Positions 1 to 8,035 of a DNA stretch of 64,000 nucleotides are shown piece after piece. Each line of letters opens with the position of its first letter. Positions within the stretch are counted from its first letter, which is position 1. Below the pieces are notes generated by a model. That model saw only the letters and a program-made list of their open reading frames with translations, made no database searches and was not told where the DNA came from. Both the position numbers and the translations under genes were made by a program. This DNA is from Gammaproteobacteria bacterium (GTDB lineage: Bacteria; Pseudomonadota; Gammaproteobacteria; JAPPPA01), in the NCBI GenBank assembly GCA_030425645.1, contig JAUHZK010000003.1, forward strand, positions 124,001-188,000, in the 5' to 3' direction.

Positions 1-2169
1 AATATCTTCAACGCCACTGACTTGTTCACCAAAACCATCGAACAAATGAGTGCCCGAGACGCCTCTAATACCCACGAGGTGATTGCCGAAGTATTCCGGG
101 CGATGAACACCAAGACGGTAGACCGCGACTCGGCAAACATTGCTAGATGGGCAAGCTCGTTCCCTTATGTAAACGGCGGCCTATTTGGTGGTAACGAAGA
201 TGTGCCGCGCTTTAGCAAAATCGCTCGCTCTTATCTGCTACACGTTGGCAACTTAGACTGGACCAAGATCAATCCGGACATATTTGGCTCTATGATTCAG
301 GCGGTTGCCGACGAGGAAGAGCGCGGCGAGTTAGGTATGCACTACACCAGCGTGCCAAACATCCTAAAAGTTTTAAACCCACTGTTCCTCGATGAGCTAC
401 GTGAGCAGCTAGAGCAAGCCGGAGATAACCCTCGAAAACTTCTAAACCTGCGTAAGCGTATTGCCCGAATTCGAGTGTTCGACCCCGCCTGTGGCTCGGG
501 AAATTTCCTAGTGATTGCCTACAAGCAGCTTCGCGAAATTGAATACGAAATTAACCGACGGCGTGAAGAAGTCACCAGCAAAACAGTTATTCCACTGACC
601 AATTTTCGTGGCATTGAGCTTCGGCACTTTTCTGCCGAAATTGCCCGCCTCGCACTCATCATTGCTGAATACCAGTGTGATGTTGAATACCTAGGTCAAC
701 AACAAGCACTGCAAGAGTTTTTGCCTCTTCAGGCTGATAACTGGATTACTTGTGGCAACGCTTTGCGGCTTGATTGGCTAAGGATCTGTCCGCCAACCGG
801 GATAGCTGCAAAACTTGTGGGCGATGACCTATTTGAAACTTCCTTGGACCAAGCAGAAATTGATTTTGAGAATGAAGGTGGTGAAACTTTTATATGTGGC
901 AATCCACCATATCTTGGCGACAAGAAACAATCACCAGAACAAAAAGCTGATATGGAGTCCATATTCAAGACCAAAACAACAAAATGGCGATCTTTGGATT
1001 ATGTTAGTGGCTGGTTCCTAAAAGCCGTTGAATACGGCGCTTCAAGCGTTTCCAAATCTGCGTTTGTAGCCACGAACTCTATATGCCAAGGCCAACAAAC
1101 ACCGGTTCTATGGCCTTTAATTTTAAGCTTTGGTTACGAAATAAACTTTGCATTCACGTCATTTAGCTGGAGCAACCTTGCTAGCCATAATGCGGGTGTA
1201 ACAGTAATCATTATCGGCATTTCTCGAAACTACGCTTCAGAGAAGCTACTGTATTCTGTTGATAAGCTCAACGAAGTCACTGTTAGAAAGTGCGCGAATA
1301 TTTCGCCCTATCTAACCCCCAGTCCAACCCAGTTCGTTGAAGCAAGCAGCAAGCCACTCGCCAAAGTTTCAGAAATGCTACTTGGCAACTTTGCGAAAGA
1401 TGGTGGACATCTATGTATTGAACCAAATGAATTGCCCACGCTATCTCCTCATGCATTCAAATACCTTAAGCCTATGTATGGCGGAAATGAATTCATAAAG
1501 GGACTTAAGCGCTACTGTCTATGGGTAGATGACACCTGTTACGAGGACGCAAATCAAGACTCATTTCTAGCAGATAGATTTAGCAAAGTACGATCTAACC
1601 GCTTAGCAAGCCCCAAGAAGGCAACCCAAAACTGGGCAGAAAAGCCTTACAAGTTTGTCGAAGTCCGCTCCCCAAGTTACAAAAATGCTTTGATTTTGCC
1701 AATCGTTAGCTCAGAAAACCGGGATTACTTTCCTGTTGGGCTGCTACCTCAAGAGTCTGTAGTCAATTACGCTTTCGCACTCTACGACGCTCCAGTCTGG
1801 AACATGGCACTTATCGCCTCTCGAATCCACCTTGTCTGGATTGCAACTGTTTGTGGCAAGTTGGAGACTAGATATCGCTATTCAAACACGCTCGGTTGGA
1901 ACACCTTTCCCGTACCCAATCTAACCGAGAAAAATAAAGCCGACTTAACTGCTTGTGCCGAAAATATCTTGTTAGCACGTGAAGCACATTACCCAGCAAC
2001 TATTGCTGATCTGTATGACCCCGACAACATGCCTGATAACCTCCGTGCAGCCCATGAGCGCAATGATGAGGTGTTAGAACGAATCTATATCGGCCGTCGA
2101 TTTAAAAACGACACGGAACGCCTAGAAAAGCTTTTCGAGCTATATACCAAGATGACTAAAGCAGCTTAG
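1..2169 (+). CDS. MmeI-type class I SAM-dependent adenine DNA methyltransferase, 5' end outside window
   Basis: The reading frame is open from base 1 without a convincing start, so the gene begins upstream and about 722 C-terminal residues are seen. A SAM-binding motif I (DPACGSGNFL) is followed by the N6-adenine catalytic motif IV GNPPYLG. The conserved segment before motif I (FPYVNGGLF, then GMHYTS) and the C-terminal block around DPDNMPDNLRAAH are typical of MmeI-like (type IIL) enzymes, which add a methyl group to adenine at a specific DNA site. In MmeI the nuclease domain is N-terminal. That part is not in the window, so I cannot say whether this is a full restriction-methylation enzyme or a methylase only. 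It leads a tightly packed run of genes and lies 12 nt before the next one. The C-terminus looks complete. Confidence 0.88.
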   Translation, partial: NIFNATDLFTKTIEQMSARDASNTHEVIAEVFRAMNTKTVDRDSANIARWASSFPYVNGGLFGGNEDVPRFSKIARSYLLHVGNLDWTKINPDIFGSMIQAVADEEERGELGMHYTSVPNILKVLNPLFLDELREQLEQAGDNPRKLLNLRKRIARIRVFDPACGSGNFLVIAYKQLREIEYEINRRREEVTSKTVIPLTNFRGIELRHFSAEIARLALIIAEYQCDVEYLGQQQALQEFLPLQADNWITCGNALRLDWLRICPPTGIAAKLVGDDLFETSLDQAEIDFENEGGETFICGNPPYLGDKKQSPEQKADMESIFKTKTTKWRSLDYVSGWFLKAVEYGASSVSKSAFVATNSICQGQQTPVLWPLILSFGYEINFAFTSFSWSNLASHNAGVTVIIIGISRNYASEKLLYSVDKLNEVTVRKCANISPYLTPSPTQFVEASSKPLAKVSEMLLGNFAKDGGHLCIEPNELPTLSPHAFKYLKPMYGGNEFIKGLKRYCLWVDDTCYEDANQDSFLADRFSKVRSNRLASPKKATQNWAEKPYKFVEVRSPSYKNALILPIVSSENRDYFPVGLLPQESVVNYAFALYDAPVWNMALIASRIHLVWIATVCGKLETRYRYSNTLGWNTFPVPNLTEKNKADLTACAENILLAREAHYPATIADLYDPDNMPDNLRAAHERNDEVLERIYIGRRFKNDTERLEKLFELYTKMTKAA

Positions 2170-2181
2170 TAGAGAACGACC

Positions 2182-3012
2182 GTGAGTAGCCTTTCAACAA
2201 TAGAAAAACGTTACTTTGAAAAACTGCTTGGTATGGAAAGCGGATACGTTTTGGAGTTCTCTGATGCTACTTTTGGCGAGTTCTTTCATCAGCATGACGT
2301 AGATATACATAGCCCCAAATATCAGACCTACGGCACTTCAAAAGCAAAAAAATTAAGAAGCTTTTGGGAACAGGAACCAGACAATTTAGTGGGGAAAGTC
2401 CTTTCCGGAATGATGGAGGTGTACAAAGCCAATGGCGACTTATTAGGCACCGAAATAGATCAAACCCTACTGAACAAATGCGCTCTGCACGCTTCTAGAT
2501 TGATAGGGAAAATTTCCGACGATACTACGGTCGACTCATTAGAAGATTTTCTACAGAACAAATTTACCGTTGAGAAACTAGAGAGGCTGCCAGTCGAATC
2601 CCAAGTGCTTTCGGTTATTCAATCAAGGCTTAACGAAGCGAGAAAGACTCTAGCAGCACAAGCTTATTTGTCGTCGATTTTCATGTGCGGGAGCATATTG
2701 GAGGCAGTTTTATTAGGCTGCGCAAGAAATAACCAAGAAGCTTTTAACCGAGCTCAAAGCAGCGCTAAAAATAAAGATGGGAGCGTACGCCACTTTCACG
2801 AGTGGAGCCTAGCGCAGTTAATTGACGCCGCGTGTGAACTGAGCCTGCTGAAACCCGATGTCAAAGAGTTTAGCCACGGCCTACGAGACTTTCGAAATTA
2901 TATTCACCCTTACCAACAACTGCTTTCTAGGTTTCAACCTGATAAACATACGGCAACGGTTTGCTTTCAAGTGTTAAATGCGGCCTTGGCCGATATTACA
3001 GGTGAAAGGTGA
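2182..3012 (+). CDS. HEPN-like protein, first of a pair (possible AbiJ-like N-terminal region)
   Basis: A 276-residue soluble protein without signal peptide or membrane segment, starting at a GTG 12 nt after the methyltransferase stop. The N-terminal ~110 residues (LEKRYFEKLLGMESGYVL, then FSDATFGEFF) resemble a recurrent module of uncharacterised and abortive-infection (AbiJ-type) proteins. I base this on memory of the family, not on a search. The C-terminal half is helical and ends in LRDFRNYIHPY, with R235/R238 and H242. This resembles the R-x4-6-H signature of HEPN RNases and HEPN-like toxins. Its stop overlaps the start of the next gene, so the two are translationally coupled. Function is unknown. 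Likely roles are RNase effector, or helical adaptor between methylase and helicase. Confidence 0.7.
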   Translation: MSSLSTIEKRYFEKLLGMESGYVLEFSDATFGEFFHQHDVDIHSPKYQTYGTSKAKKLRSFWEQEPDNLVGKVLSGMMEVYKANGDLLGTEIDQTLLNKCALHASRLIGKISDDTTVDSLEDFLQNKFTVEKLERLPVESQVLSVIQSRLNEARKTLAAQAYLSSIFMCGSILEAVLLGCARNNQEAFNRAQSSAKNKDGSVRHFHEWSLAQLIDAACELSLLKPDVKEFSHGLRDFRNYIHPYQQLLSRFQPDKHTATVCFQVLNAALADITGER

Positions 3013-3761
3013 TGGGGTTCACCTTATTCGAAATGTCGGACTCCAAACGTGAGTCGCTCATTGATGCACATGAGTTCTATTTTCAACAGGCAACTCGGCG
3101 CCTGCTGGCTCAGTTTGATAACTTTGAGGAACTAGCTGATTCCACCGTTAACGAGTGGGTAAAGACCAAGTTCCCCAACCTTTACCCCGGTTCAAACATT
3201 CCCGAATCCATCTGCATCCAGATTGATGATGTTGCCATTGAATATTATTGCTTGATGCGTGATATGCGTGATCAGACGGCGTTAAGCGTCGCTGCAAGTA
3301 TGTTTCACCAGTTCGAGAAGGACTTGAGGGAATGGCTTGTAGCACAAGTGTCTCACTGGCATCAAAACGCAAAAATCAAACAAAAAATTTGGAATGTTAA
3401 TTTTGACAAGTTAGTAGGTCTCTTAGAGCACACCGGCCTCGATGTAAGAGAAGAGAGTTACTTTAAAAAACTTGATGCTTGTAGGCTCGTGGTGAATACC
3501 TACAAGCATGGCAATGGCGATTCATTTGAACAGCTTAAAAATAATTTTCCTGAGTACATTGAAGACCCACTTGCCGATTTTGGGCCGCGGCTTGAATGGG
3601 ATCGTGACTATTTAGAGCATTCAAATGTCAAGGTTTCTCTACCAGACCTAACCGAGTTTTCAGAATCAATAATCGCTTTTTGGCGACAAGTTCCTGAGAA
3701 TGTCACAGATAAAGATGTAACCACTTTCCCAGAGTGGTTCAAGACAGCATTAAAGAATTAG
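3012..3761 (+). CDS. HEPN-like protein, second of a pair
   Basis: A roughly 249-residue soluble helical protein. The ATG at 3012 overlaps the previous stop in the arrangement TGATG. An in-frame GTG at 3009 is an alternative. Around residues 158-168 it has CRLVVNTYKHG, an arginine followed by N and KH, reminiscent of HEPN-like families of uncharacterised proteins. The R-to-H spacing (seven residues) is longer than the classical R-x4-6-H, so catalytic competence is uncertain. It lies between the first HEPN-like gene and the helicase, whose start is 22 nt downstream, and so belongs to the same operon. I do not recognise a named family, and the product should be read as hypothetical with HEPN-like features. 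Confidence 0.65.
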   Translation: MGFTLFEMSDSKRESLIDAHEFYFQQATRRLLAQFDNFEELADSTVNEWVKTKFPNLYPGSNIPESICIQIDDVAIEYYCLMRDMRDQTALSVAASMFHQFEKDLREWLVAQVSHWHQNAKIKQKIWNVNFDKLVGLLEHTGLDVREESYFKKLDACRLVVNTYKHGNGDSFEQLKNNFPEYIEDPLADFGPRLEWDRDYLEHSNVKVSLPDLTEFSESIIAFWRQVPENVTDKDVTTFPEWFKTALKN

Positions 3762-3783
3762 AAGGGCTGGGGGATGGATCAGA

Positions 3784-5838
3784 ATGACAACAACTAACAA
3801 ACAAGTACCATCAGTTTCGATGGCATACGCCAGCAACGGCGCCTCAACCACTTCAAACGAACTTGGCATGAGACTTATGCAAGAGCGTGCGTTTGAGTGC
3901 CGAGGAGAGCAATACTTGTTGATTAAGTCACCGCCGGCCTCGGGTAAAAGCCGTGCCCTAATGTTTATAGCCTTGGATAAATTAGCGAACCAAGGCATGC
4001 AACAGGCGATTGTGGTGGTGCCAGAAAAATCTATTGGCGCTAGCTTCCATAACGAGCCCTTGAGTAAATTCGGCTTTTGGGCGGATTGGCATGTAGAGCC
4101 CAAGTGGAACCTTTGCGACGCACCCGGTGAAGACGGTAGCAAGGTAAAAGCGGTGACGAGCTTTTTAGCCAGTGAAGACCAAATTTTAGTCTGCACCCAC
4201 GCGACGTTTCGGTTTGCCGTGGATAACTTGGGTGTGGAAGCCTTTGACAACCGCGTGATTGCCATTGATGAGTTCCACCATGTTTCATCCAACGCGGATA
4301 ACAAGTTAGGCGCCCAGCTGGTCCAACTTATTGAGCGAGATAAGGTACACGTAGTGGCGATGACCGGATCTTACTTCCGCGGTGATGCCGAAGCGGTTCT
4401 TTCACCAGAAGACGAGTCAAAGTTTGAGACGGTTACCTACACCTACTACGAGCAGCTGAACGGCTACGAGCACCTGAAGAACCTCGATATTGGTTATTAC
4501 TTCTATACCGGTTCCTACATGGATGAAATTTTGGATGTGCTCAACCCAAACGAGAAAACCATCATTCACATTCCTAATGTGAACGCACGTGAAAGCACGA
4601 AAGACAAAATACGCGAAGTCGAGCACATTATTGGCGAGCTAGGCGAATGGCAGGGCTCTGACCCTAAAACAGGGTTTCAGTTGGTTAAAACGGCTGAGGG
4701 TACAGTCCTAAAAATTGCGGATTTGGTTGACCCTGATCATCAAGCCACTATTCAAGCCAGCTTACGTGATGGCGCGATGAAGACCGACCGCGACTATGTC
4801 GACATCATCATTGCCCTAGGCATGGCTAAAGAAGGCTTTGATTGGATTTGGTGTGAGCATGCACTGACAATTGGCTACCGTTCAAGCCTAACTGAGATTG
4901 TTCAGATCATTGGCCGCGCGACACGCGATGCGCCCGGTAAAGCTAAAGCACGCTTCACCAACTTGATTGCGGAGCCAGACGCGTCTGAAGAAGCTGTTAC
5001 AGATGCCGTAAATGACACGCTAAAGGCCATAGCGGCGAGTTTGCTAATGGAACAAGTGCTGGCGCCTCGATTTGAGTTTAAGCCTAAGAACAGCACCAGC
5101 GGCCCTCAAGATGGGCTGGATTATGGTGACGAAGGTTATGACCCTGATCGCTGCAATGTCGGCTACGACCAAGACTCCGGCAAAGTACAAATCGAAGTGA
5201 AAGGTTTGGTCGAGCCGAAAAGCGAAGAAGCCACTCGCATTTGTCGTGAAGACATTAACGAGGTCATTGCGCCTCTTTTGCAAGATAAGACCACAGTTGA
5301 GCGTGGCCTTTTTGATGAAGAAATGTTGCCTGAGGAAGTTACGCAGGTAGCTATGGGCAAGATTATTAAAGATCGTTTTCCTGAGTTAGATGAACATGAC
5401 CAAGAGGCTGTGCGGCAACACGCCATTGCAGCGTTAAACATCACACAGCAAGCCAAGCAGGTGGTACTGGGTGAGGATGGTGACAACCCACAGAAGTTGA
5501 ATACGGCATTTATTAAAGGTGTGCGTCAATATGCAATGGATGTTAGAGAGTTGGACATTGACCTAATTGATCGTATTAACCCGTTCAATGAGGCTTACGC
5601 CATTCTCTCTAAGACGATGAGTGAATCCAGCCTAAAGCAGGTTGCCGCGATTATTACGGCCAAGCGCACCAAGCTTTCGCCAGAAGAAGCCAAAGAGTTA
5701 GCGGTGAGAGCGGTTAAGTTCAAGCGTGAGAGAGGACGAGTGCCTTCAATAACTGCAGCAGACCCTTGGGAAGCGAAAATGGCTGAAGGCGCCAAAGCCT
5801 TTGTTCGCTTTAAAGATGAAGGCCGATATGACGATTGA
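3784..5838 (+). CDS. Superfamily 2 DEAD/DEAH-type helicase of the defence operon
   Basis: A 684-residue ATP-dependent nucleic-acid motor. Walker A is SPPASGKS (residues 49-56), the DEAH-box variant is DEFH (162-165), a motif III-like TGS is at 194-196, and motif VI is QIIGRATR (374-381). The last ~270 residues carry no domain I know. They end in a short block, GRVPSITAADPWEAKMAEG, which resembles a block near the N-terminus of the following nuclease. The G-rich stretch at 3764-3776 may be the ribosome-binding site. The 3' end overlaps the nuclease gene by 11 nt. Inferred role: DNA translocation or unwinding coupled to the GIY-YIG nuclease. It is shorter than typical type I or III restriction helicase subunits. 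Confidence 0.85.
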   Translation: MTTTNKQVPSVSMAYASNGASTTSNELGMRLMQERAFECRGEQYLLIKSPPASGKSRALMFIALDKLANQGMQQAIVVVPEKSIGASFHNEPLSKFGFWADWHVEPKWNLCDAPGEDGSKVKAVTSFLASEDQILVCTHATFRFAVDNLGVEAFDNRVIAIDEFHHVSSNADNKLGAQLVQLIERDKVHVVAMTGSYFRGDAEAVLSPEDESKFETVTYTYYEQLNGYEHLKNLDIGYYFYTGSYMDEILDVLNPNEKTIIHIPNVNARESTKDKIREVEHIIGELGEWQGSDPKTGFQLVKTAEGTVLKIADLVDPDHQATIQASLRDGAMKTDRDYVDIIIALGMAKEGFDWIWCEHALTIGYRSSLTEIVQIIGRATRDAPGKAKARFTNLIAEPDASEEAVTDAVNDTLKAIAASLLMEQVLAPRFEFKPKNSTSGPQDGLDYGDEGYDPDRCNVGYDQDSGKVQIEVKGLVEPKSEEATRICREDINEVIAPLLQDKTTVERGLFDEEMLPEEVTQVAMGKIIKDRFPELDEHDQEAVRQHAIAALNITQQAKQVVLGEDGDNPQKLNTAFIKGVRQYAMDVRELDIDLIDRINPFNEAYAILSKTMSESSLKQVAAIITAKRTKLSPEEAKELAVRAVKFKRERGRVPSITAADPWEAKMAEGAKAFVRFKDEGRYDD

Positions 5839-7009
5839 TTTAGATGATTTGCGTTCTGAGCTAGATGAGCTAGCTGAACCAAAGAAAGAAAAGAAACGCT
5901 CGGCAGTTGAAGAGCGTGTGCTGGCTGGTTTTGAAGAGATTTTGAAGTTTGTTCAAGACAACGGCCGTGAGCCAGCAAATGCCGAGGGCAATGACATCTT
6001 TGAGCGCCTGTACGCAGTACGTTTGGAGCAGCTTCGCAAGCAAACTCAATTCCATGAGTTATTGAGCGAGTTAGACACGGAGGGACTACTTGGTGCGTGT
6101 GATAAGGATGATGCTTTACCGGAATTAGGTGACGACGAATTGTTAGCTGAACTAGCCGCTAGTGAAGCGAGTACCGATGAGTCGGATATCACCAACTTGA
6201 CCCATGTGCGCTCCCATAAAGAGCGACAGGCCGCTAAAGAAGTGGCCAATCGTGTGCGCTGCAATGACTTTGAACAATTCAAAGACTTATTTGAACAAGT
6301 ACAACGAGAAATTAAAGAAGGCGTTCGCCTTACCGCTGAATACGGTAAAAACGCCGCTGTAGAGCAAGGTGACTTTTACATCTTGGGTGGTGTTTTAACC
6401 TACGTTGCAGAAATTGGAGAAGAGATAAAAGCTACCGATGGGCGTCCTGATGCTCGTCTGCGCGTCATCTTCGCCAATGGTACTGAGAGCAATATGCTTG
6501 GTATTTCTCTAAAACGAGCTTTATACAAGAACGAAGCAAGCCGACGCGTAGGCCCACCTGAATACAAGCCACTACTCAGCGATCAAGCAGAGGAAGGTGA
6601 CATTGAAAGCGGCACTATCTACGTTTTACGTAGCAAGTCTAATGAGCCATTTGTAGCCGAGAACCGTGAGCTAATACATAAGATTGGAGTCACCGGCGGG
6701 AGCGTTGAGAAACGAATTGCCAACGCTGCCAACGAGGCTACCTACCTACTCGCAGATGTTGAGGTAGTGGCAACATACAGACTGGTAGGCATTAATCGCA
6801 ACAAGGTCGAGAATCTCATCCACAGGGGACTTGGTGCCGCACAAATTGATTTGGTTATAAAAGACCGTTTTGGCAAACCAGTGAAGCCACGTGAGTGGTT
6901 TTTAGTGCCGATTCATACTATTGACGCCATCGTGAAAAAACTAATGAACGGCACGCTTACTGATTATATTTATGACCCGTCAGAGGCGAAATTGAGGAAA
7001 ATTCAATGA
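5828..7009 (+). CDS. GIY-YIG nuclease, T5orf172/Mug113-like
   Basis: A 393-residue protein. The start at 5828 is chosen because a GAAGG lies 5 nt upstream and the next residues (MTIDLDDL) begin a coherent protein. An earlier in-frame ATG at 5801 would overlap the helicase further. The C-terminal domain has a GIY-like strand (GTIYVL, 262-267), KIGVT in the place of YIG (285-289), an arginine near 296, and a glutamate in NKVENLIH near 328, as in T5orf172/Mug113 members of the GIY-YIG superfamily. The region before it contains charged coiled stretches and a GREP block that resembles the end of the helicase. Overlap with both neighbours (11 nt and 4 nt) indicates coupled translation. Likely the DNA-cutting subunit. 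The target is unknown. Confidence 0.82.
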   Translation: MTIDLDDLRSELDELAEPKKEKKRSAVEERVLAGFEEILKFVQDNGREPANAEGNDIFERLYAVRLEQLRKQTQFHELLSELDTEGLLGACDKDDALPELGDDELLAELAASEASTDESDITNLTHVRSHKERQAAKEVANRVRCNDFEQFKDLFEQVQREIKEGVRLTAEYGKNAAVEQGDFYILGGVLTYVAEIGEEIKATDGRPDARLRVIFANGTESNMLGISLKRALYKNEASRRVGPPEYKPLLSDQAEEGDIESGTIYVLRSKSNEPFVAENRELIHKIGVTGGSVEKRIANAANEATYLLADVEVVATYRLVGINRNKVENLIHRGLGAAQIDLVIKDRFGKPVKPREWFLVPIHTIDAIVKKLMNGTLTDYIYDPSEAKLRKIQ

Positions 7010-7953
7010 CCCCAACGAGAAGCTTCTACAGGATCATGCCTGGCGCCAAAAGTGTTCACGCCAAAGCGTGCTATGAAGGCGGCTACATTGGCGGTGATTG
7101 GGGGATTCGACAGAATTTGGCTGACAACCTGCCGGATAACTGGCGGGAGTTTAATCAAATATTCATTCCCGTTTTCCTTGAAGGGCGGCCGGACAAAACG
7201 AAGATCGCCGCTGGCCTTGCTTGCGGAATGCTCCACACGATATGTAAAGGCGCCAAGGTCGGGGACATCGTGCTCTGCCCGAGTGGCACCGGCATATATT
7301 TTGTTGGTGAAATTGTCTCTGAGTATTACTTTGTAGACGACGAATTACCGCATCGCCGAAAGGTTAAGTGGTTTGATAAAGGCCTGGCTCGGGAAGAGTT
7401 AAGCGAAGCTCTGCTTAATAGTGCCGGCTCGATTGGCACTGTCAGCAACTTGACCAAATATGCCGAGGAGTTGGAGTCCTTACTTGACGGCCATAAACCT
7501 CCCGCGCTAGTTCATGAAGATAAAGACGTAGAAGACGCGTCAGTCTTCGCGCTAGAGAAGCATTTAGAGGATTTTCTAGTTTCAAACTGGTCGTCAACTA
7601 GCCTAGGGCGCCATTACGACATTTACACCGACGATGGCGAAATTGTAGGCCAGCAATATCCTAGCGATACTGGCCCAATAGATATTCTCGCTGTTAGCAA
7701 AGACCAAAAAACGCTGTTGGTAGTCGAGCTCAAACGTGGCCGAGCTAGCGATGTAGTAGTCGGTCAAATTCAACGCTATATGGGTTACGTGAAGCATGAC
7801 CTAGCCGAGCCGGACCAAGAGGTTAAAGGGTTAATAATCGCTCTAGAAGATGACCTCAAACTTCGGAGAGCATTAAGTGTCACGAGCAATATTGACTTCT
7901 ATCGTTACGAGGTTAGGTTCAAACTTATTGACGACCTAGCCAGCCTGCCGTAG
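7006..7953 (+). CDS. PUA-like domain / NucS-like PD-(D/E)XK nuclease
   Basis: A 315-residue protein whose ATG overlaps the preceding TGA (ATGA). The C-terminal part (~180-315) has a NucS/DUF91-type layout: an acidic helix (ALEKHLEDFL), D226 in PIDILAV, the E-L-K triad element in VVELKRG (E241, K243) and QIQRYMGYV. NucS-family enzymes cut DNA in a metal-dependent way. The N-terminal ~110 residues have a small beta-rich pattern (GDIVLCPSGTGIYFVGEI) that resembles PUA/EVE-like modules used to read modified bases; this part is inference. Being the last gene of the tightly packed group, it probably acts with the methylase-helicase-nuclease set. Alternatively it is an independent restriction enzyme of type IV style. 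Confidence 0.8.
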   Translation: MTPTRSFYRIMPGAKSVHAKACYEGGYIGGDWGIRQNLADNLPDNWREFNQIFIPVFLEGRPDKTKIAAGLACGMLHTICKGAKVGDIVLCPSGTGIYFVGEIVSEYYFVDDELPHRRKVKWFDKGLAREELSEALLNSAGSIGTVSNLTKYAEELESLLDGHKPPALVHEDKDVEDASVFALEKHLEDFLVSNWSSTSLGRHYDIYTDDGEIVGQQYPSDTGPIDILAVSKDQKTLLVVELKRGRASDVVVGQIQRYMGYVKHDLAEPDQEVKGLIIALEDDLKLRRALSVTSNIDFYRYEVRFKLIDDLASLP

Positions 7954-8035
7954 CAGCGAAGAAAGTGGCTGCAGCCGAATTCATCAGCTCCTACTAACTC
8001 TCAGTTACCTTGCATCTGAATAAGGTTATTAGCAA

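Noticed and set aside
3750-4304. A 184-codon open frame on the minus strand opposite the helicase gene
   Set aside because: It lies wholly antisense to a gene with complete helicase motifs, and its composition looks like a reverse reading of that gene.
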